Source: Hybos culiciformis (taxonomy: Eukaryota > Arthropoda > Insecta > Diptera > Hybotidae). From it: 64,000 bases of DNA. A program made the position numbers and the translations under genes. The number at the start of each line of letters is the position of its first letter. The first letter of the stretch is position 1. The stretch lies in the NCBI GenBank assembly GCA_964007475.1, contig OZ023273.1, positions 84,331,712 to 84,395,711 of the forward strand, given 5' to 3'. This document shows positions 1 to 10,857 of this stretch, piece after piece. The notes below the pieces were generated by a model. It saw nothing but the letters and a program-made list of their open reading frames with translations. It had not been told where the DNA came from and searched no databases.

Positions 1-575
1 GTACCGAATAGCGCCTTTATATTGACAAAATTATACAAAATTTAAATTTATTTACATTGAAATTAGTATGAAAATCTAAATTTTATTTGAAATATAAAAT
101 ATTAATTAGTTAATAATAAAAAAATAATATTTTCTAAGTATTTTATTAATATTTTATAAAATCAAATAAAATTTAAGTTTTCATCAAATCATATAAAATG
201 CGACGGCGTCGACTCATTATTTAAACTTTAAAAAAATTAACAGGTATCGTTAATTTACTTATAAATTTAAATTTTTTGTTTTTGTTGTTTTTGCAACACA
301 AAAAAAAAAGAAATATCATAAGCCAAAATCGTAAAGTATCGAAATATCTAACGCCGGCAGATGACTTGACTTGCCTTGGTACCGAATAGCGCCTTTATAT
401 TGGCAAAATAATACTGACAAAATTATACAAGATTTTTATTAACATTGAAATTAGTATGAAAATCTAAATTTTATTTGAACTATAAAATATTAATTAGTTA
501 ATAATAAAAAATTAATATTTACTAAATATTTTATTTTATAAATATTTTATAAATTGAAATAAAATTTAAGTTTAT
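1..575. repeat. Dispersed repeat, two direct copies
   Basis: Positions 1 to about 205 and 379 to about 575 are two diverged direct copies of one AT-rich unit that opens with gtaccgaatagcgcctttat. A third copy lies inverted at about 56345-56465, where the same agcgcctt motif and the AT-rich block can be read on the minus strand. The spacer between the first two copies (206-378) is AT-rich with a GC-rich patch. No coding potential or terminal structure was found, so the family is unclassified. The first copy may be cut by the window edge. Confidence 0.7.
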
Positions 576-850
576 CAATTTTCATACAAAGTTCAATAAA
601 AATACAAGAGCCGGCGGGACGTTTGATAGATGTGAAACATCGGAATTATTTTGTACAGATAATATTGATAGATAACTTTGATAGAATTTTGGATTTTAAT
701 TTTATAAATTTCATTGGATGTTTACTATTCTTTTTGTTTTATTTCTATTAATTATTAATGCAAACCAAAGAACACAATATTTTATTAAAATACCTAAAAA
801 AATATAATAAAAATATAATAATTTTTTTTAACTTTTTTTTTTGTTTATCA

Positions 851-992
851 TGTACCGACAGACGCCGACGCGATCATATTTTTGGTCGCTGCGGCTTAGC
901 AGCGATATTTTCAAAATTTTTTGGAACTGCTGCTAAAAAAAAAAATCATTGCTCGCTCAAAATCTTTGATCGCGTCGGCGTGTGTACCGACA
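851..992. repeat. Short inverted-repeat element (MITE-like)
   Basis: The left arm (about 851-878, tgtaccgacagacgccgacg onwards) is matched by its reverse complement at about 966-992 with small differences. A GC-rich inner hairpin is near 886-906. The arms are far more GC-rich than the surroundings, which suggests a small non-autonomous DNA element or its remnant. No target duplication was identified. Confidence 0.55.
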
Positions 993-1136
993 CTTTGTAC
1001 TGACACTAAAGTGTTCAAATTTTTAATAAATTTTTCCATAAGAGCGTAGAATAAGGAACTACGTTCCAAAAAAAATTGCAAATGTATACCTCTCACATGC
1101 ATCATATCAATGTCAAACAAAGCTTAGTTTATAATG

Positions 1137-1190
1137 CTAAAAATCTATATTTTCCCTCTGAGCTAATCTATATTTTCCCTCTGAGTAAAC
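1137..1190. repeat. Tandem duplication of about 25 bp
   Basis: The block gctaatctatattttccctc and the bases after it occur twice in a row. This is a local tandem duplication with no further meaning visible. Confidence 0.6.
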
Positions 1191-2084
1191 AAAAAAAAAA
1201 AAAAAAGAACCAATAAAAAAATACGCGGCTATTTTTTTTTTTTCTATAAAGCGGCCAGTCGATCAGTCGATGAATTTTCTTAACATGTGTTTCAATCTAC
1301 TGTTTTTAAAGGATCTTCGAACCTCTACTACTAAATTTTTAAACGAGTGTGGTTGGATTTTAGTACAAAAATTTAAACCACACTTCAAAAATTGCACTTA
1401 TTTTTATTCAAAAAAACAAAATGAATAAAAATAGAACAATGGTAACCCTGAAAATATCTTTGTTGTCATTATAAAGTTTGCTGTCAATTGTCAAATGTCA
1501 AGTAAGAATTTTTTTTTCTTTTATCAACAAACGAGGAAAATGGCAGCAACAAGGAGATTATTTATTGTAAATATAAATTATAATTATATAATTATTATTT
1601 GATTTTATTTTTAATTATAAAAAAAAATAACTATAAAATTATTATTATTTTTTTTAATAATTAAAAATAAAATTAAATAAAATTTAAGAAGACCATTAGT
1701 TCCTAAACGATCCCGTTTATAATCATTTACATTTCATAATTAATTTAGATTTAATTACTTACAATTATAATCATGTAATTATATATTACTTTTTACCCTA
1801 ATCTAGCCTAGTTGCACTTTCCCTTTATTCAGGTAGAACCAGGTATAATGTAAAATTAATTAACAAAAAATGTATAAAAGAAGAAAATATTAGTATTAAG
1901 AGTTAGTCTTAAGTTGACATTAAGAATAAAAATGATAATAAAATTTAAAATCATATTTTAATGAAAATATAATTAGTGAGATGAATTTGAACATATCCAT
2001 AAATAAATAATACTTCTACAAATTAACTATTTTGAGTTATAGCTTATAGCTAATAAATAAATAATAGACAATCTAGTTGCGGTT
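1191..2084. other. AT-rich intergenic stretch
   Basis: Homopolymer-rich AT sequence with many stops in all frames. I see no gene, RNA gene or transposon end here. Confidence 0.5.
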
Positions 2085-3058
2085 GGTGTGGTGTAGGATA
2101 GGGCTCTAAGTTTAAAATTAACGAATCATAATTTACCCTATCAAATGCTCTTGCATAATCCGTGTAAATACAATCAATTAGAAAACCCGATTCAAGTCCA
2201 TTTAGTTACACATGAATTTCCCTTCAAAAAACCATGTTGTTCTGAACAAATATGATTTTTTATGTGAAAATAAAGTTGATCTTTAAAACAGATTCAAAAA
2301 TCTTTACAATTACTGGTATTTTGCTTATACTATGGTAGTTTTCAACACACAATTTCGATCCGTATTTAAAATTAGGTTTAATAGAAGAAATCTTCTAAGC
2401 ATCAATAAAAATTACTTCAGCAAGCGACTTACTCAATATGTAGGTTACAGGTTAAACAAGTTTAATTATCTCTTAAGGAATAACGTCTAATCTTCTAGAG
2501 TAGCTGCCATCAAGAAGTTTTATCTTAGCTAGGATTTCATCCGCAGAAATTACAAAAGAACCTAAATCATAAATAGAAGTTAAATCTACATTAACACAAT
2601 TCTCTTTAACAAAAATAGTTTGAAAATATCTAGCAAATAATTCACACGTATAATTCACACATATCTGAGCCACTTCATTTTCATAAATTATTCCCAATGG
2701 AAATTCTGTGCAACTGACGGTAAAGAAAAGAATCAAGAAACTCATATTCCTTATGCAAACGGATAAAAACAATTTATTTTTTTACAAGCTTTATTTCCAG
2801 CAGTTTTATTTCTCCACAGCAAACAAAAATTACTTTTGATAATTTGCTTTGGTGCAAATAAATCAAATGATGAAAACAATTTAGAAGAAAATAATTCATA
2901 ACAGCCAAGTAAATACAGACCACTAAAATCACACAAATTGAAAGAAGATAATAAATAATCAGACATATCTTCAAAATAACAATAATACATTTACTAAAAA
3001 AATATTCACTTTTATCAATAACATAAGATAAATTTTCAAAAATAAAGACAAGATCCAA
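2085..3058 (-). pseudogene. Decayed non-LTR retrotransposon (LINE) fragment
   Basis: On the minus strand several short frames together read like the junction of the endonuclease and reverse transcriptase of a LINE. Around 2800-2950 a piece resembles the end of the endonuclease (FAPKQIIKSN). At 2473-2772 is a typical linker (FVISADEILAKIKLLDGS). At about 2090-2400 there is reverse transcriptase sequence, including CIYTDYARAFDRV, where the first catalytic aspartate of the palm is expected. The pieces lie in different frames with stops between them, so the copy is dead and truncated at both ends. The family was not determined; it could be related to the LINE tail at 9880-10700. Confidence 0.7.
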
Positions 3059-3436
3059 TATTTTTTGAGCTAAGCACCCAAATAAGTTTATTTGAATTGA
3101 ATCATACCTGGAGACATAAATGAGTCAATTAGCAACGATTCAAAATCTTTCGTAACATTATACGGAATAAGAATATTATTATCCTCATTAAATTTCCAGA
3201 TAAGATTACTTATGTAAATTAAAAACAATAAGAATTCACCCCATTTTGATTCTCAATAACTAAATTTATGTTATTATATGATTCAAATAACAATTTAATC
3301 TAGTTTAAAATCAAATGTTTATGTAAAATGTAACTGAAAATGTGATTTATATTTAAACCTATAATATTTTTCTACTTTTATATAAATGCCCGGTTTTCAC
3401 TATCCAAATAAATACTCTTTGTCCAAGTTACTTTTA

Positions 3437-3742
3437 TAACGGTTAATATTATTTTTTGTTTTTATAAATAATAACCATTATTTTAGAAATTATTTAATTT
3501 AATTTATTTTAATTATTTTAATATATAAAGAATTTGAATTAAAATTAAAATTAAAATAAAATTATTTTTGAATAAAAAAAATTTAAAATTATTTTTATAA
3601 TATTTGAATATTTGAATTTTAAGTTGTTTCTCATTGAGAACTCGAATAATAACTGAATTAAAAATCTAAATTTATAATTTACATTTTTAATAATGAAAAC
3701 TTGATGTAACTATTTTATATGAAAATGTTATGAACCACTACA
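3437..3742 (-). repeat. 3' LTR of the gypsy element
   Basis: About 306 bp, nearly identical to 8298-8615. In the element's direction it begins TGTAGTGGTTC and ends AACCGTTA. A polypurine tract (plus-strand positions 3744-3757, a run of six C on this strand) lies just upstream of it in transcription order. Confidence 0.93.
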
Positions 3743-3765
3743 ATACCCCCCTTCCAGATTAAAAA

Positions 3766-6700
3766 TTATAAGGAAAAAGAAACATTACGAGTAGGTATTG
3801 TAGATGGCAGTGAATGTTGTAATGAAGGTGAAACATGTGCTGGTTTTAAATGATCAATCGAAATATGTTTAATTTTACCATTGAAATTAATTTTGAAAAA
3901 TTTGTCGAAACGTTGAAGAACTTCGAAAGGACCTTCGTAAGGAGGATTTAAAATTTTTTTGTTAAATGATTTCACAAACACAAATTTACTTGAGAGTAAA
4001 TCATTTGGAATATAAAAATTTTCATATGATTTATGTCTAGTTGGAACCGGACGAATTTGCTTAAAATTTGAACGTAATTGTGAAATTAATTGTGAATGAT
4101 CTAAAGGTTGAGAAGTATTTGAAACGAAAAATTCACTAGGAACACGAATATTTTCTCCATAAACTAATTCAGCAGATGAATATTTAAGATCTTCTTTAAT
4201 CGCGGTTCTAAAACCTAGAAGAACAATAAAAATTTCATCATGCCAGTTAATAGTATTACAACGAGCTATTAAAGATGTTTTAAGTTGGCGATGAAAACGT
4301 TCAACTAAACCATTTGATTTAGGGTGATAAGTTGTAGTTCGAATTTTATGAGTACCTAAAAATTTAGATAATTCTGTAAATAATTTTGATTCAAATTGTC
4401 TACCTTGATCAGTTGTTAAAGATAATGGAACGCCAAAACGGGAAATATACTGGTTAAAAAATGTAGAAGCAATAGTAGTAGCAGTCATATCAGGAATGGG
4501 ATAAGCTTCAGGCCAGCGAGTATATCGATCAACAATTGTTAAAATGTATGAACATCCTTTTGATGGAGGTAGAGGGCCAACAATATCCATATGGATATTC
4601 TGAAATCTACCTGAAGGAAGTGGAAATGTACCTGAAAGTGGTTTAGTGTGACGATAGATTTTAGCTTTCTGGCAATTTAAACAATTTTTAGACCACTCAT
4701 TAATATTAAGATTCATAAAAGGCCAAAAATATTTAGATGTAATAATTTTTCGAGTAGCACGAATACTAGGATGAGATAAATTATGTAAAGAATCAAAAAT
4801 GATTTTACGAAAAGATAATGGAATATATGGTCGAGGTTTATTTGTGGAAATTTCGCACCATAGTTTGGTGTTTGAATTTGATAAAGTAATTTGATCAAGA
4901 ATAAATTTTGAATTATTTTTAGGAGAAATTAATAGATTTTGAAGTTCGGAATCAGAAATTTGTTGTTGAGCAATAGTAAGAAGATCAAATTTACACGTAG
5001 TAATTTCTGATGAATCTAGAGAATCTTCAATACGGGAAAGAGTGTCAGCAATAATATTATCTTTACCTTTAATATGACGGATATCTGAAGTAAACTGAGC
5101 AATATAATCCAAATGGCGTGCTTGGCGTGGACTGCGTTCAGTTTTGGATGATAAAGCAAAGATAAGAGGCTTATGATCTGTATAAACTGTAAAATCATTG
5201 CCTTCTAAAAATGATCGAAAATGTTTGATGGATAAATAAATAGCTAAAAGTTCTCTATCAAAAGCGGAATATTTCTTTTCAGTATCAGAAAGTTTTTTTG
5301 AAAAGAAAGCAATAGGTAAATTATTTTTATTGTTAATTTGCTGAAGGACTGCTCCAATTGCTACGTTAGAAGCATCGACAGTTAACGTAAATGGTTCATT
5401 TTCAATTGGAAAAATTAATAAAGAAGCTTCAGAAAGCTTCTGTTTAATTTGATTGAAATTTATGTCACAAAAATCAGGCCAAGAAAAAGGAATTTTTGAA
5501 GATTTTTTTGGATTAGTTAATTTTGTGAGATGATCATAAATAGGTGCAAGTAAATGAGCTAAGGATGGTATGAATCTGTGATAATAATTAATCATTCCAA
5601 CAAACTGTTGAATATGTTTTATTGAAGATGGTTTAGGAAATTCTGAAATAATTTTAACACGATTTGTTGAAGGGATGTATCCATTAGGAGAAATTTTGTG
5701 ACTGAGAAAGTCAAGTTCTTCCACACCAAAAACACATTTTGAAGGTTGAATAGTTAATCCATAATCCACTAATCTTTGAAACAATAATTTTAAATGTTGT
5801 TTATGATCTTCATGAGATTTGCTAAAAATTAAAATATCATCTAAATAAACGTAAAGAAAATCTAAACCAAAAGTAACTTCATTCATAAATCTTTGGAAAG
5901 ATTGAGCAGCATTTCTTAAACCAAAAGGCATGCGCGGGAATTCAAAAAGTCCGAAAGGAGTAGTAATAGCTGTTTTATGAATGTCTTCTTCTGCAATGGG
6001 AATATTATGGTAGGCTCTAACTAGATCAACTTTTGAAAATATTGAACAACCATGTAAATTTAAAATGAAATTTTGAATGTGTTGAATAGGATAGCGATCG
6101 GGAATTGTAACAAGATTTAATTGGCGATAGTCACCACAAGGTCTCCAGTTATTATCATTCTTAGGGACCATATGAAGTGCTGATGAAACTGGAGAAGATG
6201 AAGGTCTACAAATTCCCATTTGTAACATGTGTTCGAATTCTGTTTTCGCAATGTTAAATTTTTTTGAATCTAATCTTCTAGGTTTAGTAAAAGGTAAATT
6301 ACCTTTAGTTAAAATGTGATGTTTAACATTGTGTTTAGTGGGTTTATCAAATTGGGGAGGAGAAATTAATTCGGGAAATTTTTTAAGAATGTCAGAAAAA
6401 GAATTTGAATTTTTTATAGAATAAAGTTTGGGAGATGGAGTACAATCAAATTTTGAAAAACAATTAATAGATAAAGATGTTTGAGAATCTATTAACTTTT
6501 TGTTTTGTAGATCAACAGATAAGCCAAATTTAGATAAAAAATCAGCGCCAATAATTGGTTTTTTAACGTCTGCTAAAGTAAAAACAAAGTTAAATGGACG
6601 ACGAAGATTAAAATTAATTTTTAAAAGTTTTGTACCAAAAGTATTTATAATTGTTCCATTTGCTGCAGATAATTCGAAAGTAGGATTTTTTTTAAAAAGA

Positions 6701-6828
6701 CCAAAAACAGTGTTGGGTATAACGGAAATGTCTGCCCCAGTATCAATTAAAAAATTAAGATTATTTTCTTTATCGTATAAAAATAAACGATGTGATTTAA
6801 CTGATAATGGGGACTCATTTAGTTTTTT
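3766..6828 (-). CDS. pol: Gypsy Pol polyprotein (protease, RT, RNase H, integrase)
   Basis: An open frame of 1020 codons in the -1 frame relative to gag, entered at the slippery site at 6822-6828. Domains in order: aspartic protease with [12 protein letters not shown] near residue 30; reverse transcriptase with [17 protein letters not shown] and the catalytic YLDD box (nucleotides about 5835-5865); RNase H with [15 protein letters not shown], the FDRELLAI segment and YTDHKPL; an integrase zinc-binding HHCC segment ending CLNCQKAK; and an integrase core with [17 protein letters not shown] and [11 protein letters not shown] supplying the D, D and E. A C-terminal chromatin/GPY-type tail contains [12 protein letters not shown]. 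No internal stop was found, so the enzyme set looks functional. The family is Ty3/gypsy; the clade was not resolved. The first methionine inside the frame (6228) lies within the RT, so it is not the true start. Confidence 0.95.
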   Translation of the reverse strand, partial: KKLNESPLSVKSHRLFLYDKENNLNFLIDTGADISVIPNTVFGLFKKNPTFELSAANGTIINTFGTKLLKINFNLRRPFNFVFTLADVKKPIIGADFLSKFGLSVDLQNKKLIDSQTSLSINCFSKFDCTPSPKLYSIKNSNSFSDILKKFPELISPPQFDKPTKHNVKHHILTKGNLPFTKPRRLDSKKFNIAKTEFEHMLQMGICRPSSSPVSSALHMVPKNDNNWRPCGDYRQLNLVTIPDRYPIQHIQNFILNLHGCSIFSKVDLVRAYHNIPIAEEDIHKTAITTPFGLFEFPRMPFGLRNAAQSFQRFMNEVTFGLDFLYVYLDDILIFSKSHEDHKQHLKLLFQRLVDYGLTIQPSKCVFGVEELDFLSHKISPNGYIPSTNRVKIISEFPKPSSIKHIQQFVGMINYYHRFIPSLAHLLAPIYDHLTKLTNPKKSSKIPFSWPDFCDINFNQIKQKLSEASLLIFPIENEPFTLTVDASNVAIGAVLQQINNKNNLPIAFFSKKLSDTEKKYSAFDRELLAIYLSIKHFRSFLEGNDFTVYTDHKPLIFALSSKTERSPRQARHLDYIAQFTSDIRHIKGKDNIIADTLSRIEDSLDSSEITTCKFDLLTIAQQQISDSELQNLLISPKNNSKFILDQITLSNSNTKLWCEISTNKPRPYIPLSFRKIIFDSLHNLSHPSIRATRKIITSKYFWPFMNLNINEWSKNCLNCQKAKIYRHTKPLSGTFPLPSGRFQNIHMDIVGPLPPSKGCSYILTIVDRYTRWPEAYPIPDMTATTIASTFFNQYISRFGVPLSLTTDQGRQFESKLFTELSKFLGTHKIRTTTYHPKSNGLVERFHRQLKTSLIARCNTINWHDEIFIVLLGFRTAIKEDLKYSSAELVYGENIRVPSEFFVSNTSQPLDHSQLISQLRSNFKQIRPVPTRHKSYENFYIPNDLLSSKFVFVKSFNKKILNPPYEGPFEVLQRFDKFFKINFNGKIKHISIDHLKPAHVSPSLQHSLPSTIPTRNVSFSL

Positions 6829-7682
6829 GAACTATCTAAATTTGTAGAAGTATTAAATTTACAAGGTGTTTTACATTTTGTTGCATTATTACCAAAATTA
6901 TAATGATACCAACAAAAATCTGTGTGAGTATGGTTATGAGAAGAAGATTTTGATCGAGAATCGCGACTAGAAGATCGTGATCGAGAAGTACGATTAGAAA
7001 ATGTTAAATCTGATACAATTTTAGTAAGATCATTCAATCGTTTTTCTAAATTAGTAAAACGTAAATTTGTTTCAAAATTGGAATTTTGAATAGGTGAAAT
7101 TTGGGAAAGTGGTAAAGTATTTGAATTTGAAAAAGAATTTGAAGAATTTAATGAAGAAATTGTATTAAAATGGGAAATTTCCCAAATTTTGTCTGCTAAA
7201 TTTAGCAGATTATCTATGTTGTCAATATTTGAGCTAACTAAAGCTATATTTAAATTTGTAGGAAGTTTCCTCATCCATAAAGATCTCAATAATTGTATAC
7301 CTACTGTAGAAGTAGTTCCAACTAAACATTCCATAGAACGATAAAAATCTGATGGTTTACGATCTCCAATTTCTGAAGTAGAAAGTAATTCTTCTAAACG
7401 TTTTTCTTCACTTTCTTTTAATGAATTATATTTATTAACATTTGGAGGATTACGAAGAAAACTCAAAATGGTTTGAATTACTTCTTGAGGTAAAACCGAT
7501 AGTACGTGAGTATATTTTGTATCGTCAATTGTAATATGTTTTGATTGAAATTGAGCCTCAATTAAAAGGAACCAAGCTTCCGGACAAGAAGTCCAAAATT
7601 GTGGAAGCTTAACTGTTGCGGCATTAATGTCAGAAGAAGTATTTGAAAGTGTGGAATCGGAAGAAGAATTTGATTGATTCAT
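6819..7682 (-). CDS. gag: Gypsy Gag, DUF7041 type
   Basis: A 287-residue structural protein of the retrotransposon particle. The N-terminal half carries [20 protein letters not shown], typical of the DUF7041 Gag group of arthropod gypsy elements, followed by [15 protein letters not shown] and the LGDRKPS-like [21 protein letters not shown] region. The middle is serine- and asparagine-rich. The C-terminus has an Arg/Ser stretch and the atypical zinc-knuckle-like [18 protein letters not shown], as in relatives of this group. The start at 7682 is the first ATG after the leader. The stop (6819-6821) follows directly after the slippery heptamer that gives access to pol. Confidence 0.92.
   Translation of the reverse strand: MNQSNSSSDSTLSNTSSDINAATVKLPQFWTSCPEAWFLLIEAQFQSKHITIDDTKYTHVLSVLPQEVIQTILSFLRNPPNVNKYNSLKESEEKRLEELLSTSEIGDRKPSDFYRSMECLVGTTSTVGIQLLRSLWMRKLPTNLNIALVSSNIDNIDNLLNLADKIWEISHFNTISSLNSSNSFSNSNTLPLSQISPIQNSNFETNLRFTNLEKRLNDLTKIVSDLTFSNRTSRSRSSSRDSRSKSSSHNHTHTDFCWYHYNFGNNATKCKTPCKFNTSTNLDSSKN
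6822..6828 (-). promoter_or_regulatory. -1 ribosomal frameshift site gag/pol
   Basis: In the gag frame the last codons are TCA AAA AAC followed by the TAA stop. This gives the canonical A_AAA_AAC slippery heptamer. Slipping back one base leads straight into the pol frame, which is closed by a TAG just upstream and open for 1020 codons downstream. I did not model a downstream pseudoknot. Confidence 0.88.
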
Positions 7683-8297
7683 TTTATGTGTGAAAAGTGT
7701 ATATATGTAAAATAAGTGTGAATAATATTTTAATTAAAGTGTAAAAGATAATAATAATAATATAAATAATTGTTGTATACTAATTGATGTATAGTATTAA
7801 TATATAATAATATAATAATAAGATAATAATAATAATATAAATAATTGTTGTATACTAATTGCTGTATAGTATTAATATATAATAATAAAATAATATAGTA
7901 ATATAAATATTTAAAAATTTATCTGGATATTTGAAAATAATTTGTTTGATTGTTGAAAATTCTTCAATAAATTATGGAGTTGAAATAATTGTTAAAATTG
8001 TTAAAATTGTTAAAATTGTTCAATATTTGTTGAAAATTGTTGAAAATTGTTGAATAATGTAGTTGAAAACTTCAATGATTGTTGAAAAATTGTTAAATAA
8101 TGTAGTTGAAAACTTCAATGATTGTTGAAAAATATTAAATTATTGAATGATAAGTATAATTATTTTGGATTAAATTCTCTTTTTGAATGTCCAAATAATT
8201 GTTGAGGTAAATGTTTTGGTTGTATAATGGTTCTGCACAGTGTGATTAAATTTTGAATTCAGGTTGCTGTTGTCTTGAACTTCGGGGTCACCAATTT
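7683..8297 (-). other. Gypsy leader with tandem repeats and primer binding site
   Basis: Untranslated leader between the 5' LTR and gag. Starting 4 nt from the LTR, positions 8293-8276 read (minus strand) TGGTGACCCCGAAGTTCA, a tRNA-type primer binding site. The leader also holds a direct duplication of about 75 bp (about 7747-7900), a short gttaaaatt array (7990-8020) and a duplicated 36-bp piece (about 8055-8130). Confidence 0.8.
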
Positions 8298-8615
8298 TAA
8301 CGGTTAATATTATTTTTTGTTTTTATAAATAATAACCATTATTTTAGAAATTATTTAATTTAATTTATTTTAATTATTTTAATATATAAAGAATTTGAAT
8401 TAAAATTAAAATTAAAATAAAATTATTTTTGAATAAAAAAAATTTAAAATTATTTTTATAATAATTTTTATAATATTTGAATATTTGAATTTTAAGTTGT
8501 TTCTCATTGAGAACTCGAATAATAACTGAATTAAAAATCTAAATTTATATTTTACATTTTTAATAATGAAAACTTGATGTAACTATTTTATATGAAAATG
8601 TTATGAACCACTACA
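8298..8615 (-). repeat. 5' LTR of the gypsy element
   Basis: About 318 bp. It differs from the other LTR by a 12-bp tandem duplication (ataatttttata region near 8460) and one base. It should hold the element promoter. Confidence 0.93.
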
Positions 8616-8619
8616 CTTT

Positions 8620-9590
8620 GATCAAAGTAAGCAGTGTCCAGTGTCCTACTCAATTTTGATCCAACTAGACTTTGACACCCTATTTACACGATCAAAAAGA
8701 GCGTCCAAGTCGATTTGGAGAAAGTGTACCTGGATCGTGAAAGTCCAAGAATTGATTTTGTGTTCATTTTTTTGTTTTATAAAAATTAAAAAAAAATACA
8801 AATCAAGATTTTGAAAATAATTAAGCAAGTTTTTTTTTTTCATAAAATCTTGATTTCAAGATATTTTTTGGTAAATTTTCAAGATATCTTTTTTTAACTG
8901 ACATCACTGCCAAACAGTGCAAAGAATTAATTTTTGATTGCAAACGCTCACAATCTCACATCAAGAGTAAAACCTTAAGTCATAAACAATAAGTTTGGAA
9001 ATTTGATTCTTTTCAAGGCAATAATTTCAGACATTTTGTATGTACATGAAAAACTAAAATCGAAAAGTGCAAACATGTTTTATCATTTCATAATTTTTTG
9101 AAGCTTGGGTTGAGATATCTTTCTCGTATAAATTATAGAGTTAGGGTTTAGGAACAAGAAAATTAAAACCCATTTACGGCTGCTGTTGTCCAGTATAAGC
9201 ACTTTTTTTTTTGTAAAAGATTTAAGAAATATCCAACTACATAATGTATTTACGTATATAAGTATGTATCTATGTAGATTCCTGCATACATTATAATAAA
9301 AAATTGTTCAAAAATTTTTCGGACGCATAATGTGTACACAAATGTGCAAATGTTCATTAACGTCGTCATACCGGAAAATAAATTTATTTTTTTATTTTTT
9401 ATTTAATAATTATTGTATAGACCGCAGGCAACACAATAAGAATAATATATTTCATAAACATTTAAAAAATACAAAATACGTTGGTATTTAATTTTATATT
9501 TTTATTAATATTAATATAGTTTTTTTTTGTACTAATACCGTGATTATGTAGGTATTACCAAAAACTTTTGTATAATAATAGTAGATTATT
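8620..9590. other. Intergenic stretch
   Basis: AT-rich, with moderately complex sequence at 8620-9200. No coding frame, RNA gene or repeat ends recognised. Confidence 0.4.
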
Positions 9591-9770
9591 GTATATGTAA
9601 ACTAAATTTGTTATTAATTAAGAGTTCTGTATATACAAAAATACATTGACACGAGTCAATACTTATATCACGAGACCGAAGGTCGAGTGATATAAATTGA
9701 CAAGTGTCAATGTATTTTTGTGTAAATACAGAACGAGTTGTATAACAAATTTTGTTTACATATCCAATAT
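9591..9770. mobile_element. Foldback MITE of about 180 bp
   Basis: Two arms of about 80-90 bp are inverted copies with a few differences. The left arm begins at tatatgtaaac and carries acaaaaatacattgacac; the right arm carries gtgtcaatgtatttttgtg and ends gtttacatatc. The centre is a small hairpin around gaccgaaggtc. It has no coding capacity and looks like a non-autonomous DNA transposon that folds on itself. Confidence 0.8.
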
Positions 9771-9879
9771 ACTGTTTTAATGCGTAGGGGAGAGGTAGTT
9801 GCAAAGAGAGAATATTTTTTCTTCTCATTTTTTCTCCTCATTTTTTCTCTTTTTTTTTTGTATTTGGCTGTATTAAAAT

Positions 9880-10700
9880 ATTGTGAGAGATATTATCAAC
9901 AAGTTAAAATTAAATATAAATAAAACCAACTCTATGGTGATTAACGCCGATTCCAGTCCAGATATTAAAATTGACAATATGAAAATAAAAGTAGTAAAGG
10001 AAATCAAATATTTAGGAGTAATGATTGATTATAAATTAAACTTTAAATCTCATATTGATTATATATGTAAAAAAATAGCCAAAAAAACTTACTTCTTTAC
10101 GCGAATTAGAAATAAAATGTCTCTCTTAACATCAATTAAGGTTTACAATGTTCTAGTGAAACCACATTTCGAGTATTCTTCATCGATTCTATTCACATAC
10201 AACATTCAAGATAAAAATAGGCTTCAAAGATTACATAACAAGGGCATGAGATGTATATTAAAAACGAACAGGTTCACTCCAAGACAACATATGTTACATA
10301 CATTAAGATGGCTTAGTGTTAACCAAAGAATTCAATATAATGTGTTAATAATGATATACAAAATAAAAATTGGTTTATTGCCGACGTACTTAAGTAGTCA
10401 ACTTGCGTATGTGGGAGAGGTTCAACGTCACTATTTAAGAAATTCAAACCACTTCAGAGTTAACAACATCGAAAAGAGGTTATAGAAACAAAAACATGCT
10501 TATGCATAAGGGTTTGATTCTTTTTAACGAACTGCCAAATTGTCTGAAGAAAATAAATAGTATAGTGCAGTTCAAAAAGAAGTTGATACCTTATGTCAAA
10601 GAAAAATTCGAATAAATATAGGGATAATTATTGATGTATTTTTTATAATTGATTATATTAATAGTAAATTTTACTAAATAATTAAATAAATAAAAAAAAA
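9880..10700 (+). pseudogene. 5'-truncated LINE, C-terminal part of reverse transcriptase
   Basis: The frame from 9883 to 10485 reads like the thumb and C-terminal region of a LINE reverse transcriptase: LNINKTNSMVIN, then EIKYLGVMIDYKLNF, then YNVLVKPHFEYSSSILF and RLQRLHNKGMRCIL. A frameshift near 10460-10480 interrupts it. The family's expected ending continues in another frame to a stop at 10615 (GLILFNELPNCLKKINS). An A-rich tail follows near 10680-10710. It is a dead 5'-truncated insertion. Confidence 0.85.
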
Positions 10701-10772
10701 AAATAAAAAAATATTATGTTTGTTTAGGTATTACGTAATATTCAATACGAAACATCTAAATGATTTCAATAT

Positions 10773-10857
10773 TTACGCTGATGCATCTAAATTTTTTCAT
10801 TATATACGCTGATGCATCTAAATTTTTTCATTATTTACGCAGATGCATCTAAATGAT
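10773..10857. repeat. Minisatellite, about 2.5 units of 32 bp
   Basis: Units of about 32 bp built on acgctgatgcatctaaattt repeat in tandem with few changes. Confidence 0.7.

Larger units (their letters stand above)
3435..8615 (-). mobile_element. Ty3/gypsy LTR retrotransposon, complete and young
   Basis: A 5.2-kb element on the minus strand with two LTRs, a primer binding site, intact gag and pol, and a polypurine tract. The target duplication appears to be CTTT (3431-3434 and 8616-8619), although the two LTR outer/inner ends differ by a base or two (tataac against tttaac). The LTRs differ by one substitution and a 12-bp tandem duplication, so the insertion is recent. Order in transcription: 5' LTR (8615-8298), leader (8297-7683), gag (7682-6819), pol (6828-3766), 3' LTR (3742-3437). 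There is no envelope-like frame. With both frames open, the copy may still be active. It sits in an intergenic region. Confidence 0.95.
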
